A stretch of DNA of 64,000 bases from Pseudomonadales bacterium (GCA_041395665.1 JAWLAB010000001.1:124001-188000); one strand, 5' to 3'; numbered from the stretch's first letter, positions 25,314 to 34,635 are shown. Program-made: numbers and translations. Notes: generated by a model from the letters alone, not told the origin.

Positions 25314-26438
25314 TTATTGTCCTTTTAATTCAGAAATTTTCACCACCCGCACTTGCGGTTGCGGATGTTCGGCAGCGCGTATCCAACGCAGACACATCGT
25401 GCCTTCGTTTCTGCCGCAAGTATCCAGCCAGTTTTTTACCGCTATTTTTTGTTTGCTAATCACAAGCCGCACCGAACCATCCTCGTTGTAGTGTGCTGTG
25501 CCTTTATTGATATGCACGGGAAAATAACGGTAGTCGAGACTCTCTAACCAATAATTTCCCAACTGCAAATTCCAAAAATCACAGGCTGGCGGCGTGAAAG
25601 TAATTTCTAAGGCTTCGTCATCCTGCAACTGAAAATAACCGTGGTAGTACGCGATATTCGGATCACCGCCTGCGGCTAAAGCAACATCAGGATTAAAACG
25701 CGGCAGGGTGTTGGGATTTTGGCGAAAATCTTCCGCCCATTTAGCAAATAAACTTGCCGTGCCAGCGACAAAAAATCCTGCGCCTTGCAGCGCTTTGTCT
25801 ACGCGCTCCGCAGAAAGATGACGCGGCTGATTATCGCCGTCGATTCTTTCGATGCTCACTTGTGCAGGAATTTCTGTTTTGTGGTGTATGCGCGTTTGCC
25901 GCACTTGTATCAAGCGCGTCTCCGGCGACATCTTTAACCAGTTGCCTTGTTGCGGCGTGCTGGAGGCAATAATTTCAAAACTGCCATCGGCATGGATGTG
26001 CATATCTTTGGCTTCAAGATAACCGGAAGTATCCAGCGACGCGGTTTTTCCGTAACCGCCCGCTTGCGCACCAAAACCTAAATAATGCACGCTGCCGCGC
26101 GTACCAGTGATGCGATAGGTGTAGTTACCGTTGACGGGCGCAGTGAGATAAATATTGTCGGGATTATCCATGCCCATTTTTATCGTTTCATGCACGCCGC
26201 GCGTAAAAGCGGGCGCTTGTGTATCCGCCGCCTCTAAAAAAGATTCCAACGCGCCGCGTGTTAAACGCGCGAGATAACGCCAACCTTCAGCGCGATCCAG
26301 CGGATTGTTCGGCGCGCTGTCTGACAACACCACATCGCGCCCTGCTTTTTTTAGCGCATCGCAAAAATCATCCCAACTTCTGCCATCCATCACACGCGCA
26401 ATCGACACCTCGCGCGCTGCATTTTTTTCATCGCTCAT
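25314..26438 (-). CDS. DUF1214 domain protein
   Basis: A 374-residue protein without signal peptide or membrane helices. The C-terminal third carries the DUF1214 pattern DEALEITFTPPACDFWNLQL, then WLESLDYRYFPVHINKGTAHYNEDGSVRLVIS, and ends MCLRWIRAAEHPQPQVRVVK. The N-terminal part has YLARLTRGALESFLEAAD and NIYLTAPVNGNYTYRITG. The role of this domain is not established. The tight coupling to a sulfotransferase suggests a shared substrate or modification pathway. Confidence 0.82.
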   Translation of the reverse strand: MSDEKNAAREVSIARVMDGRSWDDFCDALKKAGRDVVLSDSAPNNPLDRAEGWRYLARLTRGALESFLEAADTQAPAFTRGVHETIKMGMDNPDNIYLTAPVNGNYTYRITGTRGSVHYLGFGAQAGGYGKTASLDTSGYLEAKDMHIHADGSFEIIASSTPQQGNWLKMSPETRLIQVRQTRIHHKTEIPAQVSIERIDGDNQPRHLSAERVDKALQGAGFFVAGTASLFAKWAEDFRQNPNTLPRFNPDVALAAGGDPNIAYYHGYFQLQDDEALEITFTPPACDFWNLQLGNYWLESLDYRYFPVHINKGTAHYNEDGSVRLVISKQKIAVKNWLDTCGRNEGTMCLRWIRAAEHPQPQVRVVKISELKGQ

Positions 26439-26590
26439 TCTTTTCTCTCACATTATTTATTTCGTTTAGCATAACAAAGCTTTATTGAGATGAAGCGCCT
26501 CTTGCAACGCATATTCCACTGTTGCACCACCTGATTACATTCGCTACCGGTGCTACCATGCACTCCTCTTTTTTTGATGGAAACTCCACC

Positions 26591-27364
26591 ATGACCCTCG
26601 CCAAACGCATCATTCCCTGCTTGGATGTCGATAACGGTCGCGTGGTGAAAGGTGTGCAGTTTGTCGATATTCGCGACGCGGGCGACCCCGTAGAAATCGC
26701 GCGCCGCTACAACGAACAGGGCGCGGACGAAATCACTTTTCTCGATATCACCGCCAGCAGCCAAGATCGCGCCACCACTTACGAAACCGTCGAGCGCATG
26801 GCGAGCCAAGTGTTCATCCCGCTGACCGTGGGCGGTGGCGTACGCACGGTGGACGACATTCGCCGCCTGCTCAACGCCGGTGCCGATAAAGTTAGCATCA
26901 ACACCGCCGCCATTCACAATCCAGAATTTGTGCGTGAAGCCGCCGAGCGTTTTGGCTCACAGTGCATCGTGGTCGCACTGGATGCCAAGCGCGTAAATGC
27001 CGCAGGCGAGCCTGATCGCTGGGAAATTTTCACCCACGGCGGGCGCAAAGAAACCGGCATCAATGCGGTGGAATGGGCTAAAAAAATGGCGGATTACGGC
27101 GCGGGTGAAATTCTGCTCACCAGCATGGATCGCGACGGCACCAAAAACGGTTTTGACCTCGGCGTGACGCGCGCCATCAGCGACAGCGTCAACATCCCCG
27201 TGATCGCCTCTGGCGGCGTGGGCAATTTGCAGCACTTTGTGGATGGCGTGAAGCAAGGCGGTGCCGATGCCGTACTAGCCGCCAGCATTTTTCACTTCGG
27301 CGAATACACCATCCCGCAAGCCAAGCAATTTATGGCGCAGCAGGGAGTGGTGGTGAGACTCTGA
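26591..27364 (+). CDS. hisF: Imidazole glycerol phosphate synthase cyclase subunit HisF
   Basis: HisF converts PRFAR plus ammonia (from HisH) to IGP and AICAR in histidine synthesis. The 257 residues form the expected half-barrel pair: AKRIIPCLDVDNGRVVKG with catalytic Asp at about 11, FLDITAS, VGGGVRTVDDIRRLLNAGADKVSINTAA, TSMDRDGTKNGFD with the second catalytic Asp, and IASGGVGNLQHFV. The ATG at 26591 is preceded by an in-frame ATG 69 bases upstream that I reject on length. No other his gene is in the window. Confidence 0.97.
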   Translation: MTLAKRIIPCLDVDNGRVVKGVQFVDIRDAGDPVEIARRYNEQGADEITFLDITASSQDRATTYETVERMASQVFIPLTVGGGVRTVDDIRRLLNAGADKVSINTAAIHNPEFVREAAERFGSQCIVVALDAKRVNAAGEPDRWEIFTHGGRKETGINAVEWAKKMADYGAGEILLTSMDRDGTKNGFDLGVTRAISDSVNIPVIASGGVGNLQHFVDGVKQGGADAVLAASIFHFGEYTIPQAKQFMAQQGVVVRL

Positions 27365-27494
27365 AAGCCGAGCAAGCTATTCCCATTGCCAGAATGACGA
27401 GAGTATCCATAGAGACTCTCTAAACACATAAGCAAACATTTTCGCTAGCGTTATGGTATCAACACCACTATTTCGAATTACGAAACGATGCGTA

Positions 27495-27523
27495 TTGAAA
27501 CAGTCAAGCGCCTTGCCTATATT
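27495..27523 (+). promoter_or_regulatory. Sigma-70 promoter of the flavin-oxidoreductase/formaldehyde operon
   Basis: TTGAAA at 27495-27500 and TATATT at 27518-27523 are spaced by exactly 17 bp. The start would fall near 27530, leaving a leader of about 38 bases before the ATG at 27568. The rest of the 27365-27567 gap shows nothing else I can name. Confidence 0.6.
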
Positions 27524-27567
27524 CCTGCTGTTAGCTTTTCACCCATAACCCGCATGAGGACGCACCC

Positions 27568-28439
27568 ATGAAATTTTCTCTGACACTCACCTTCAACCCC
27601 GCCGACGACCAAGTGCCTTTGGCCGTTGCCGCCGACGAGCTGGGCTTTCACTCCGTCAACCTCGGCGACGGCCTGTTTTTCTACGATGAAACCTCGGTCA
27701 ACTACCCGTACAGCGACAGCGGCGCGCGCTACTGGAACGCCAACACCGCGTTTCTTGATCCGTTCTGCGCCATCGCTCACATGGGCGCGCTGACTAAAAA
27801 CCTGCGCTTCTTGATCAGTGTATTGAAGCTGCCAGTGCGCCAGCCGATGTTGGTCGCCAAGCAAGCGGGCACGGCTTCTTATTTCTGCCAAGACCGCATG
27901 ACACTGGGCGTGGGTTTGTCGCCATGGCCGGAAGATTTTTCCATCAACGGCACGAACTGGGATGATCGCGGCGCGCGCTCGGAAGAAATGATCGAAATTT
28001 TGCGCAAAGCACTCACCGGCGAAATGTTTGAGCACAAAGGCAAGTTCTACAACTACCCAAATATGTCGATCAACCCTGTGCCCAAAACACCGATGCCGAT
28101 TGTGATTGGTGGCACAGCCGATATTGTTTTAAAACGCGCCGCGCGCATCGCCGATGGTTTTGCTTCACCGAATACCAAAGCGGACCACATCATTGAAATG
28201 GCACAAAAAATTGCGCAATACAGAAAAGAGTACGGTACCGACAACAAACCGTTTGAATTTATTTCTGTGGCGACCGATGTGTTTGATCTCGCTGGCAACC
28301 AAAAACTGGCTGACAACGGCGTCACCGAAGCCTGCGTGATGCCGTGGTTTATGTACGGTGGGAAATTCAAATCGATCTGCAATTCAAAATTGATTGCATG
28401 AAGCGTTTCAAAGAAGATGTGATGGATAAAATCAAATAA
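27568..28439 (+). CDS. Luciferase-like (LLM class) flavin-dependent oxidoreductase, 3' frameshift
   Basis: A TIM-barrel flavin oxidoreductase of the luciferase-like group. Uninterrupted coding runs to a stop at 28401 (277 residues), with NPADDQVPLAVAADELGFHS, the flavin-contact region FLISVLKLPVRQPMLVAKQAGT, SPWPEDFSING and IVIGGTADIVLKRAARIADG. Adding one base near 28355-28375 instead continues in an open frame (DLQFKIDCMKRFKEDVMDKIK) to TAA at 28437-28439, giving about 290 residues, the same as its paralogue at 60265. The last 13 residues therefore look lost to a frameshift. The cofactor (FMN or F420) cannot be told from sequence. It starts the operon with adhC, 15 bp downstream. Confidence 0.87.
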
Positions 28440-28454
28440 TTGGAGAGAGAAAAA

Positions 28455-29564
28455 ATGAAAACACGCGCAGCCGTTGCTTGGGGACCCAATCAACCTTTAA
28501 CGATTGAGGAAGTCGATTTACAAGGCCCGCAAGCGGGCGAAGTGATGATCAAACTCACGGCAACGGGTGTGTGTCACACCGATGCTTACACCTTGAGCGG
28601 TGAAGATTCTGAAGGTGTGTTTCCTTGCATCCTCGGTCACGAAGGCGCGGGCGTGGTGATTGAAGTGGGCGCAGGTGTGACCAGTGTTGCGGTGGGCGAT
28701 CATGTCATTCCGCTGTACACACCTGAGTGCGGAAAGTGCAAATTTTGTTTATCAGGCAAAACTAATTTATGCCAAGCCATTCGCGCAACACAAGGCAAAG
28801 GTTTAATGCCCGATGGCACGACGCGTTTTAGCAAAGACGGCAAACCGATTTATCACTACATGGGCACTTCCACTTTTGCGGAACACACCGTGTTGCCAGA
28901 AATTGCTGTGGCAAAAATCAATAAATCCGCACCACTCGATAAAGTGTGTTTGCTCGGTTGCGGCATCACCACCGGCATCGGCGCGGTATTAAATACCGCA
29001 AAAGTTGAAGCAGGCGCGACAGTTGCGGTGTTTGGTTTGGGTGGCATTGGTTTATCGGTGATTCAAGGTGCAGTGATGGCAAAAGCCGCGCGCATTATTG
29101 CTGTCGATATCAACGAAACCAAATTTGAGATGGCAAAAATGCTCGGCGCGACCGATTGCATCAATCCCAAAAATTACAACAAGCCGATACAAGAAGTGAT
29201 TGTCGATTTAACTGAAGGTGGTGTGGATTACTCGTTTGAATGTGTGGGCAATGTGAACTTAATGCGCTCGGCATTGGAGTGCTGTCACAAGGGCTGGGGC
29301 GAATCCGTGATTATTGGCGTGGCTGGCGCAGGACAAGAAATCAGCACGCGTCCGTTTCAATTAGTGACGGGCCGCGTGTGGCGCGGCAGTGCTTTCGGTG
29401 GCGTGAAAGGCAGAACACAATTGCCAGATTATGTGGAACGCTACATGAAAGGCGAAATCAAAATTGATGAAATGGTGACTTACACCATGCCCTTAGAAGA
29501 CATCAACAAGGCGTTTGACTTAATGCACGATGGCAAAGCAATTCGCTCGGTGGTTATTTATTAA
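28455..29564 (+). CDS. adhC: S-(hydroxymethyl)glutathione dehydrogenase (class III alcohol dehydrogenase)
   Basis: This oxidises the spontaneous adduct of formaldehyde and glutathione to S-formylglutathione with NAD+. The 369 residues include the catalytic zinc site GVCHTDAYTLSG and GHEGAGVV, the structural-zinc cysteines in PECGKCKFCLSGKTNLC, and the NAD fold VFGLGGIGLSVIQGA. CQAIRATQGKGLMPDGTTRF is a class III mark. GGAGAGAG precedes the ATG at 28455; an in-frame ATG 15 bases upstream overlaps that site. The partner enzyme fghA follows after a repeat element. Also called frmA. Confidence 0.97.
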   Translation: MKTRAAVAWGPNQPLTIEEVDLQGPQAGEVMIKLTATGVCHTDAYTLSGEDSEGVFPCILGHEGAGVVIEVGAGVTSVAVGDHVIPLYTPECGKCKFCLSGKTNLCQAIRATQGKGLMPDGTTRFSKDGKPIYHYMGTSTFAEHTVLPEIAVAKINKSAPLDKVCLLGCGITTGIGAVLNTAKVEAGATVAVFGLGGIGLSVIQGAVMAKAARIIAVDINETKFEMAKMLGATDCINPKNYNKPIQEVIVDLTEGGVDYSFECVGNVNLMRSALECCHKGWGESVIIGVAGAGQEISTRPFQLVTGRVWRGSAFGGVKGRTQLPDYVERYMKGEIKIDEMVTYTMPLEDINKAFDLMHDGKAIRSVVIY

Positions 29565-29581
29565 AGTAGTTTATTAAATCT

Positions 29582-29684
29582 CCCCCCTATGCAATAGGGG
29601 GAGTGGCTCGAAAAGCCGAAGGGGTCTAACCCCTCCGGTGCTTCGCACCACCTCCCCTACTACGCAGGGGAGGATATGGGGGGT
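29582..29684 (+). repeat. Palindromic intergenic repeat, copy B
   Basis: The adhC-fghA gap holds the same two half-elements as 5366-5464 but in the opposite order: first CTCCCCCCTATGCAATAGGG with GAAGGGGT, then CCCCTCCGGTGCTTCGCACC with CTCCCCTACTACGCAGGGGA. The two halves are roughly inverted to each other. The final GGGGGG just before 29687 provides the only purine-rich ribosome site for fghA, so the repeat has become part of its translation signal. Strong hairpins here could uncouple fghA from adhC. Confidence 0.72.
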
Positions 29685-29686
29685 TT

Positions 29687-30556
29687 ATGGAAATTATCGA
29701 AAGAAATCTCTGCTTCGGCGGCGAACAACTGCGTATCAAACATCATTCGCACACTTTATCGTGCGAGATGATTTTTGCGCTTTTTTTGCCGCCACAGGCG
29801 GTAAAAACTGAAGGAGTACCGCCACAATCACAAACAAAAAAAGTGCCGCTGCTGTGGTGGCTGTCTGGTTTAACTTGTAACGATCAAAACTTTGTCACGA
29901 AAGCGGGTTCGCAACGCATCGCTGCTGAACTCGGCATTGCCATCATCGCGCCCGATACCAGCCCGCGCGGTGATGATGTGCCAGACGACGCAGAAAATGC
30001 TTGGGATTTTGGTTTGGGTGCCGGTTTTTATATCAACGCCACGCAGTGGCCGTGGGCAAAACACTATCGTATGTACGATTATGTGCAGAGTGAATTACCC
30101 GCGCTGATTACCAAAGATTTTTCAGAAAAAATTGATGTGACGCGACAAAGTATTTCTGGTCATTCGATGGGCGGTCACGGCGCGTTGACGCTGGCGATTC
30201 GTCACCCGCAACAATACCGTTCTGTATCAGCATTCTCGCCTATTGTTGCACCCACGCAATGCCCGTGGGGAGAAAAAGCGTTTTCACATTATCTTGGTCA
30301 CGATAAATCCTTGTGGGCCGAACACGATGCTTGCTCATTGATTGCCACACGCGGCTATGACAAACCCATTTTAGTAGAACAGGGATTAGCCGATAATTTT
30401 CTCGTCAATCAATTAAAACCAGAGTTGTTGCAAATCGCCTGCGAACGCTCTGGCGTAGCACTCACGCTCAATCTGCGTGAAGGCTACGATCACAGCTATT
30501 ACTTCATCAGCTCATTTTTTGAAAACCATTTGCGCTATCACGCGCGTTTTTTATAG
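29687..30556 (+). CDS. fghA: S-formylglutathione hydrolase
   Basis: An alpha/beta hydrolase that splits S-formylglutathione to formate and glutathione, the second step after AdhC. The 289 residues show LLWWLSGLTCNDQNF (oxyanion region), IAPDTSPRG, the nucleophile serine 160 in SGHSMGGHGAL, and late GLADNFL and EGYDHSYYF carrying the Asp and His. The Shine-Dalgarno comes from the repeat just upstream. It is followed after 13 bp by an OYE-type reductase. No formate dehydrogenase is seen nearby. Confidence 0.96.
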   Translation: MEIIERNLCFGGEQLRIKHHSHTLSCEMIFALFLPPQAVKTEGVPPQSQTKKVPLLWWLSGLTCNDQNFVTKAGSQRIAAELGIAIIAPDTSPRGDDVPDDAENAWDFGLGAGFYINATQWPWAKHYRMYDYVQSELPALITKDFSEKIDVTRQSISGHSMGGHGALTLAIRHPQQYRSVSAFSPIVAPTQCPWGEKAFSHYLGHDKSLWAEHDACSLIATRGYDKPILVEQGLADNFLVNQLKPELLQIACERSGVALTLNLREGYDHSYYFISSFFENHLRYHARFL

Positions 30557-30569
30557 AGGAAAGTTTCCC

Positions 30570-32519
30570 ATGACTGCACTCACGCAACTGCAACAACCGA
30601 TTAACATCGGCTCACTGACCTTAAAAAACCGTATGGTGATGGCGCCAATGACGGTCGATTACGCCAACGATGATGAAACCGTTTCTGATCGCCATATCGC
30701 CTACTACGCCGAGCGCGCAAAAGGCGGCGTGGGTTTAATCACCATGGAAGTGTGTACGATTGATGAAGAACATCGCTATCAAGCGCACTCTCTCGGTTTA
30801 TACGCCGATCATTTGATTGAGTCGCACAAAAAACTGGTGGATGCCGTACACGCACACGGCGCGAAAATTTTTCCACAGATTTCGCACACTGGCCCCGAAT
30901 CTTTATCCATTTTTTATCGCGGCATTCCTGCTGTGGGTCCCTCTGTTGTACGTACGCCGACTACGATGCAGGTGTGCCGCGAGTTGGCGTTGGAAGAAAT
31001 TCCTAAATATGTAGCGATGTACGGCGACGCTTGTTTGCGCGCACAAAAAGCCGGTTACGACGGCGTGGAATTGCACGCGGCGCACAGTTATATGCTGCTC
31101 GGTTCTTTTTTGTCGCCGCTGCGCAATCACCGCACCGACGCGTACAACGGCAGAAAACTTGAAGGTCGCATGAAGTTTTTGTTGGAAGTGTTGGCAGATA
31201 TTCGCGCGAAATGCGGCGAAGATTTTCCTATCGTGTTGCGCGTCTCCGGTTTTGAACGCGATGGTGGCGGGCGCGAAATTAACGACACACAACGCATGGC
31301 ACCGACCTTGGTTGCCGCAGGCGTCAACGCCTTTCATATCAGTGGCGGCGTGAGCGATAGCAACATCACACAAATTATTGCGGGCAGTGAATATCGCCAA
31401 GGTTATAACGCAGCAATGGCTGCGGCACTGCGCCAAGTGGTTGATGTGCCCGTGATGGTGGTAGGTCGCAGTGGCGAACCTATTTTTGCTGAAAAATTAT
31501 TGCGTGAAGAACGCGCAGATTTAGTAGTGATCGGTCGCGCTTTGTTTACCGATCCCGAATTACCGAACAAAGTGATTGCAGGAAAATTGGAGGAAATTCG
31601 TCCGTGCAATAGCTGCGAAGATTGCGTCGATACTATCGGTAAAGGTGCAGGCTCTGCGTGCGCACTCAATCCGTTCAGCGGTCGTGAAGCCACACTTACG
31701 CTTAAACAGACACAACAGAAAAAAAATATTTTGGTGATCGGCGGTGGCCCTGCCGGTATGGAAGCAGCGCGCGCCGCAGCGGAATGTGGACACACGGTGA
31801 CGCTGTGTGAACAATCGTCGCAGTTAGGTGGTTTGCTTTCACTCGCTGCCAATATGCATCGTGAGCAGCGCGCGTTTTTAGATTACTTGCGTAATGAAGT
31901 CGCGCGATTGCCGATCAAAGTGCAATTGAATACGCGCGTCACCGATGATTTTGTCTGCGGTATGCAACCGGATGCGGTGATTGTTGCCACTGGCGCAATC
32001 GCAGCGCGCGAAACGCTCAACATCAATAGCAATGCAACCGTTGTTTCAGGCGACACACTGCAACAACATCTTGCAGAAAACACACCACAAAATATTGCAG
32101 GCAAAACTGTTGCAGTCATCGGCAGCGGCTTGCTGTCGGTTGAAATAGCTGAGTGGTTAGCGCGCGCAGGAAAAACGGTAAAACTGGTGGGCAGTGATCA
32201 TCGCATCGCCAGTGAAGTCGGCAGAAAACGCCGCGGCGAAGAATGCAAACGCTTGGATGCAGCGGATGTCATCGTCACCACGGGTGCGCAAATTGACGAG
32301 ATAGCTGCTGACGGCGTGCACATCACTATCGACGGCAAACAGCGCATCGTAAAGGCGGATTGCGTAGTGATTCCGCCCATCCTGCAAGCGGAAACTTCGC
32401 TGGCTGACACGCTGGACGGTTGCGGCCCCACCATCATCCCCATCGGTGATTGCACCGGTTTTGGCTTGCTGAAAAAAGCGTTGGCGGATGCGGTGCGCGC
32501 GGTGCGTTCGCTAGGTTAA
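30570..32519 (+). CDS. NADH:flavin oxidoreductase / 2,4-dienoyl-CoA reductase-like
   Basis: A 649-residue three-part flavoprotein of the FadH/trimethylamine-dehydrogenase type. Residues 1-340 are an Old Yellow Enzyme FMN barrel (PINIGSLTLKNRMVMAPM, GVGLITMEV, GYDGVELHAAHSYML). A 4Fe-4S site follows (CNSCEDC, later CALNP). The C-terminal half has a FAD/NAD(P) fold (ILVIGGGPAGMEAARAAAE, and VAVIGSGLLSVEIAEWLARAG). Family members reduce dienoyl-CoA, demethylate methylamines or act on alicyclic compounds, so the substrate is open. Being downstream of formaldehyde-oxidising genes makes an N- or O-demethylation role attractive. AGAGGAAAG precedes the ATG at 30570. Confidence 0.88.
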   Translation: MTALTQLQQPINIGSLTLKNRMVMAPMTVDYANDDETVSDRHIAYYAERAKGGVGLITMEVCTIDEEHRYQAHSLGLYADHLIESHKKLVDAVHAHGAKIFPQISHTGPESLSIFYRGIPAVGPSVVRTPTTMQVCRELALEEIPKYVAMYGDACLRAQKAGYDGVELHAAHSYMLLGSFLSPLRNHRTDAYNGRKLEGRMKFLLEVLADIRAKCGEDFPIVLRVSGFERDGGGREINDTQRMAPTLVAAGVNAFHISGGVSDSNITQIIAGSEYRQGYNAAMAAALRQVVDVPVMVVGRSGEPIFAEKLLREERADLVVIGRALFTDPELPNKVIAGKLEEIRPCNSCEDCVDTIGKGAGSACALNPFSGREATLTLKQTQQKKNILVIGGGPAGMEAARAAAECGHTVTLCEQSSQLGGLLSLAANMHREQRAFLDYLRNEVARLPIKVQLNTRVTDDFVCGMQPDAVIVATGAIAARETLNINSNATVVSGDTLQQHLAENTPQNIAGKTVAVIGSGLLSVEIAEWLARAGKTVKLVGSDHRIASEVGRKRRGEECKRLDAADVIVTTGAQIDEIAADGVHITIDGKQRIVKADCVVIPPILQAETSLADTLDGCGPTIIPIGDCTGFGLLKKALADAVRAVRSLG

Positions 32520-32585
32520 ATGCGAGGGATGGAATTATTCCGCCGCGTTGCGGTCGTAGTCAGACTGGCTTGCTGAGGGAACACC

Positions 32586-33470
32586 ATGCAACTGTCTGAT
32601 GAAGACCGCATCATTGAACTGCCCACCAAACGCTCATCCGCCGCGACTTATGCGCTGCTCGTCTTGGTTGCCGCTGGTATCGGCGCGGCAGGCTATTACT
32701 ACACGCAGGGTACGGGTGAATCCGAGCCACTGACGGCGCTCAAGCAAGCCGTCAATCCGCAGAACGATCAGCCCACGCAGGCTTCTGTTTCTGGTCAGGT
32801 GGCAGAAGCGCCGGCACCAGAAGTTGATCCTGCTGTCGCCGCCAGTGAACCGCCGAAAGAGCAAGCGCCCGATGCCGAACCGCTACCGGTGCTGGATAGC
32901 TCCGATGACGGCGTACGCACCGAGTTGGGCAAACTGGGCGGATGGCAGGCGCAAGCACTCAGCCTGCTGGCGAAAGATCAGCTACTGCGCCGATTTGTCT
33001 CCTTCGTCAACAGCTTGGCGGCAGGCAAAGTTGATCAAAAAATTGGTTTACTCACACCGATCAAAGGTCGCTTTGCCGTCAGCAGCAGCATGCCGTTAAC
33101 CGCAACGGCTGAAAGCCAAACACGCTACAACTTGTATGTCGATCTTATTACCGCGCTGGATCCGCAGCAGTGCGCGCAGTTGTATCGCCGCTACTACCCT
33201 TTATTGAATGCCGCTTACGCTGAGCTGGGCGAGAAAGGCAATTTTCATGTGCTGGTTTTGAAAGCGCTGCAGCAATTAGAAGCCACACCGGAGTTATCAC
33301 AAGCCCCCGTACTGACGCCTAATGAGAAAGGCATGTTCGTGTATGCGCAGCCACAATTGGAAGCACTGCCATCCGCACAAAAACAATTGCTGCGCAGTGG
33401 CTGGGAAAATGTTTCGCGTTTGAAAGTGTGGCTGCGTCAGTTGCACGCCGCTTTGATGACGCCGCCGTAA
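32586..33470 (+). CDS. DUF3014 domain protein
   Basis: A 294-residue membrane-anchored protein. After a short cytoplasmic part a single helix (YALLVLVAAGIGAAGYYY, about residues 21-38) is followed by a proline/acid-rich linker (about 50-105). The DUF3014 domain follows: VLDSSDDGVRTELGKLGG, LLRRFVSFVNSLAAGKV, RYNLYVDLITALDPQQCAQLYRRYYPLLNAAYAELG. It resembles a Pseudomonas family of unknown function. TGAGGGAA precedes the ATG. It converges on hemW with a single base between the stops. Confidence 0.82.
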   Translation: MQLSDEDRIIELPTKRSSAATYALLVLVAAGIGAAGYYYTQGTGESEPLTALKQAVNPQNDQPTQASVSGQVAEAPAPEVDPAVAASEPPKEQAPDAEPLPVLDSSDDGVRTELGKLGGWQAQALSLLAKDQLLRRFVSFVNSLAAGKVDQKIGLLTPIKGRFAVSSSMPLTATAESQTRYNLYVDLITALDPQQCAQLYRRYYPLLNAAYAELGEKGNFHVLVLKALQQLEATPELSQAPVLTPNEKGMFVYAQPQLEALPSAQKQLLRSGWENVSRLKVWLRQLHAALMTPP

Positions 33471-33471
33471 A

Positions 33472-34635
33472 TCAATCCGGCATAAATGCCGTCAGCACAT
33501 CATTCAAAAATAAAAAACCTTTTTCTGTTGCCGCCAAGCGATTTTTATCGTCTACCAGCAATCCTTGGCTGCACAGTTTTTTTCGCACGGCTTCTATTGC
33601 TGTCAACGATAAGCCTGTTCTCTCAGCAAACAAGGTTGCTGGAACACCTTCACGCAAACGCAATGCATTGAGCATAAACTCAAACGGCAAATCTTTTGCT
33701 GTGATGTCATGCTGCTCTGCCACGCAATCTGCTATCGCATTGGCCAGATAATGTTTCGGCATGCGGGTTTTGTTGTAGCGAAGAATACAATTTTCAGCAG
33801 GCAGGGTAATTTTTCCATGCGCACCCGCACCGATGCCAAGGTAATCACCAAACTGCCAGTAATTGAGATTGTGACGGCATTGCTGATTTTTTCCGTTCGC
33901 ATCACGCGCAAACGCTGACACTTCGTACTGCACGAAACCGTGCTGTTGTAACAAAGCCAAACCCGCCTGCTGTATATCCCACAACACTTCATCCACGGGC
34001 AGCAGCGGTGGTTGGCGATAAAAAACCGTGTTCGGTTCTATCGTCAATTGATACCAAGAAATATGCGACACACCGAGATCTATCGCCTGCTGCAAATCCG
34101 CCAAGGCATCGTCAACCGTTTGATTCGGCAGGCCGTGCATCAAATCAATATTGATGCGCTCAAAACCAGCCGACCTTGCCATCGCCACCGCGCGCTGCGC
34201 TTCATCCGCATCGTGAATTCTGCCCAACTTCTGCAACTGCACACTCGAAAAACTTTGCACGCCGATGGATAAACGATTCACACCTGCCGCATGAAAACCG
34301 GCAAACTTTTCCATCTCTACCGTGCCAGGGTTGGCTTCCAGTGTGATTTCGATATCGGATGAAAACGGGATTTTTTCCTGTACGCCATCCAGAATATTTT
34401 TGATCACTGCCGTAGAAAAAATGGACGGCGTGCCGCCACCGAAGAAGATGCTGTGCAGTTTTCTTCCTTGCACATAAGACAAATCCTGCTGCAAATCCTG
34501 CAACAGTTTTTCGACATAGATTGCCTCGGGAATGGCATCTGCCGTGTGCGAATTGAAATCACAGTACGGACATTTGCGCACGCACCAAGGGATATGGATA
34601 TACAGCGAGAGCGGCGGTAGCGCCAACATCGTCAA
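33472..34635 (-). CDS. hemW: Radical SAM haem chaperone HemW
   Basis: HemW resembles coproporphyrinogen oxidase HemN but inserts or carries haem rather than oxidising porphyrin. The 387 residues carry the radical-SAM cysteines at 18, 22 and 25 (WCVRKCPYCDF) and FFGGGTPSIF, INIDLMHGLPNQT, SWYQLTIEPNT. The HemN-specific fourth cysteine after CxxxCxxC (a further Cys two residues on) is absent (CDF), as is usual for HemW. Its ATG overlaps the rdgB stop by 4 bases, the standard pairing. Confidence 0.95.
   Translation of the reverse strand: MTMLALPPLSLYIHIPWCVRKCPYCDFNSHTADAIPEAIYVEKLLQDLQQDLSYVQGRKLHSIFFGGGTPSIFSTAVIKNILDGVQEKIPFSSDIEITLEANPGTVEMEKFAGFHAAGVNRLSIGVQSFSSVQLQKLGRIHDADEAQRAVAMARSAGFERINIDLMHGLPNQTVDDALADLQQAIDLGVSHISWYQLTIEPNTVFYRQPPLLPVDEVLWDIQQAGLALLQQHGFVQYEVSAFARDANGKNQQCRHNLNYWQFGDYLGIGAGAHGKITLPAENCILRYNKTRMPKHYLANAIADCVAEQHDITAKDLPFEFMLNALRLREGVPATLFAERTGLSLTAIEAVRKKLCSQGLLVDDKNRLAATEKGFLFLNDVLTAFMPD

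Noticed and set aside
27568..28439. Calling the luciferase-like enzymes F420-dependent
   Set aside because: The fold does not settle FMN versus F420, and no F420-synthesis gene is visible here.
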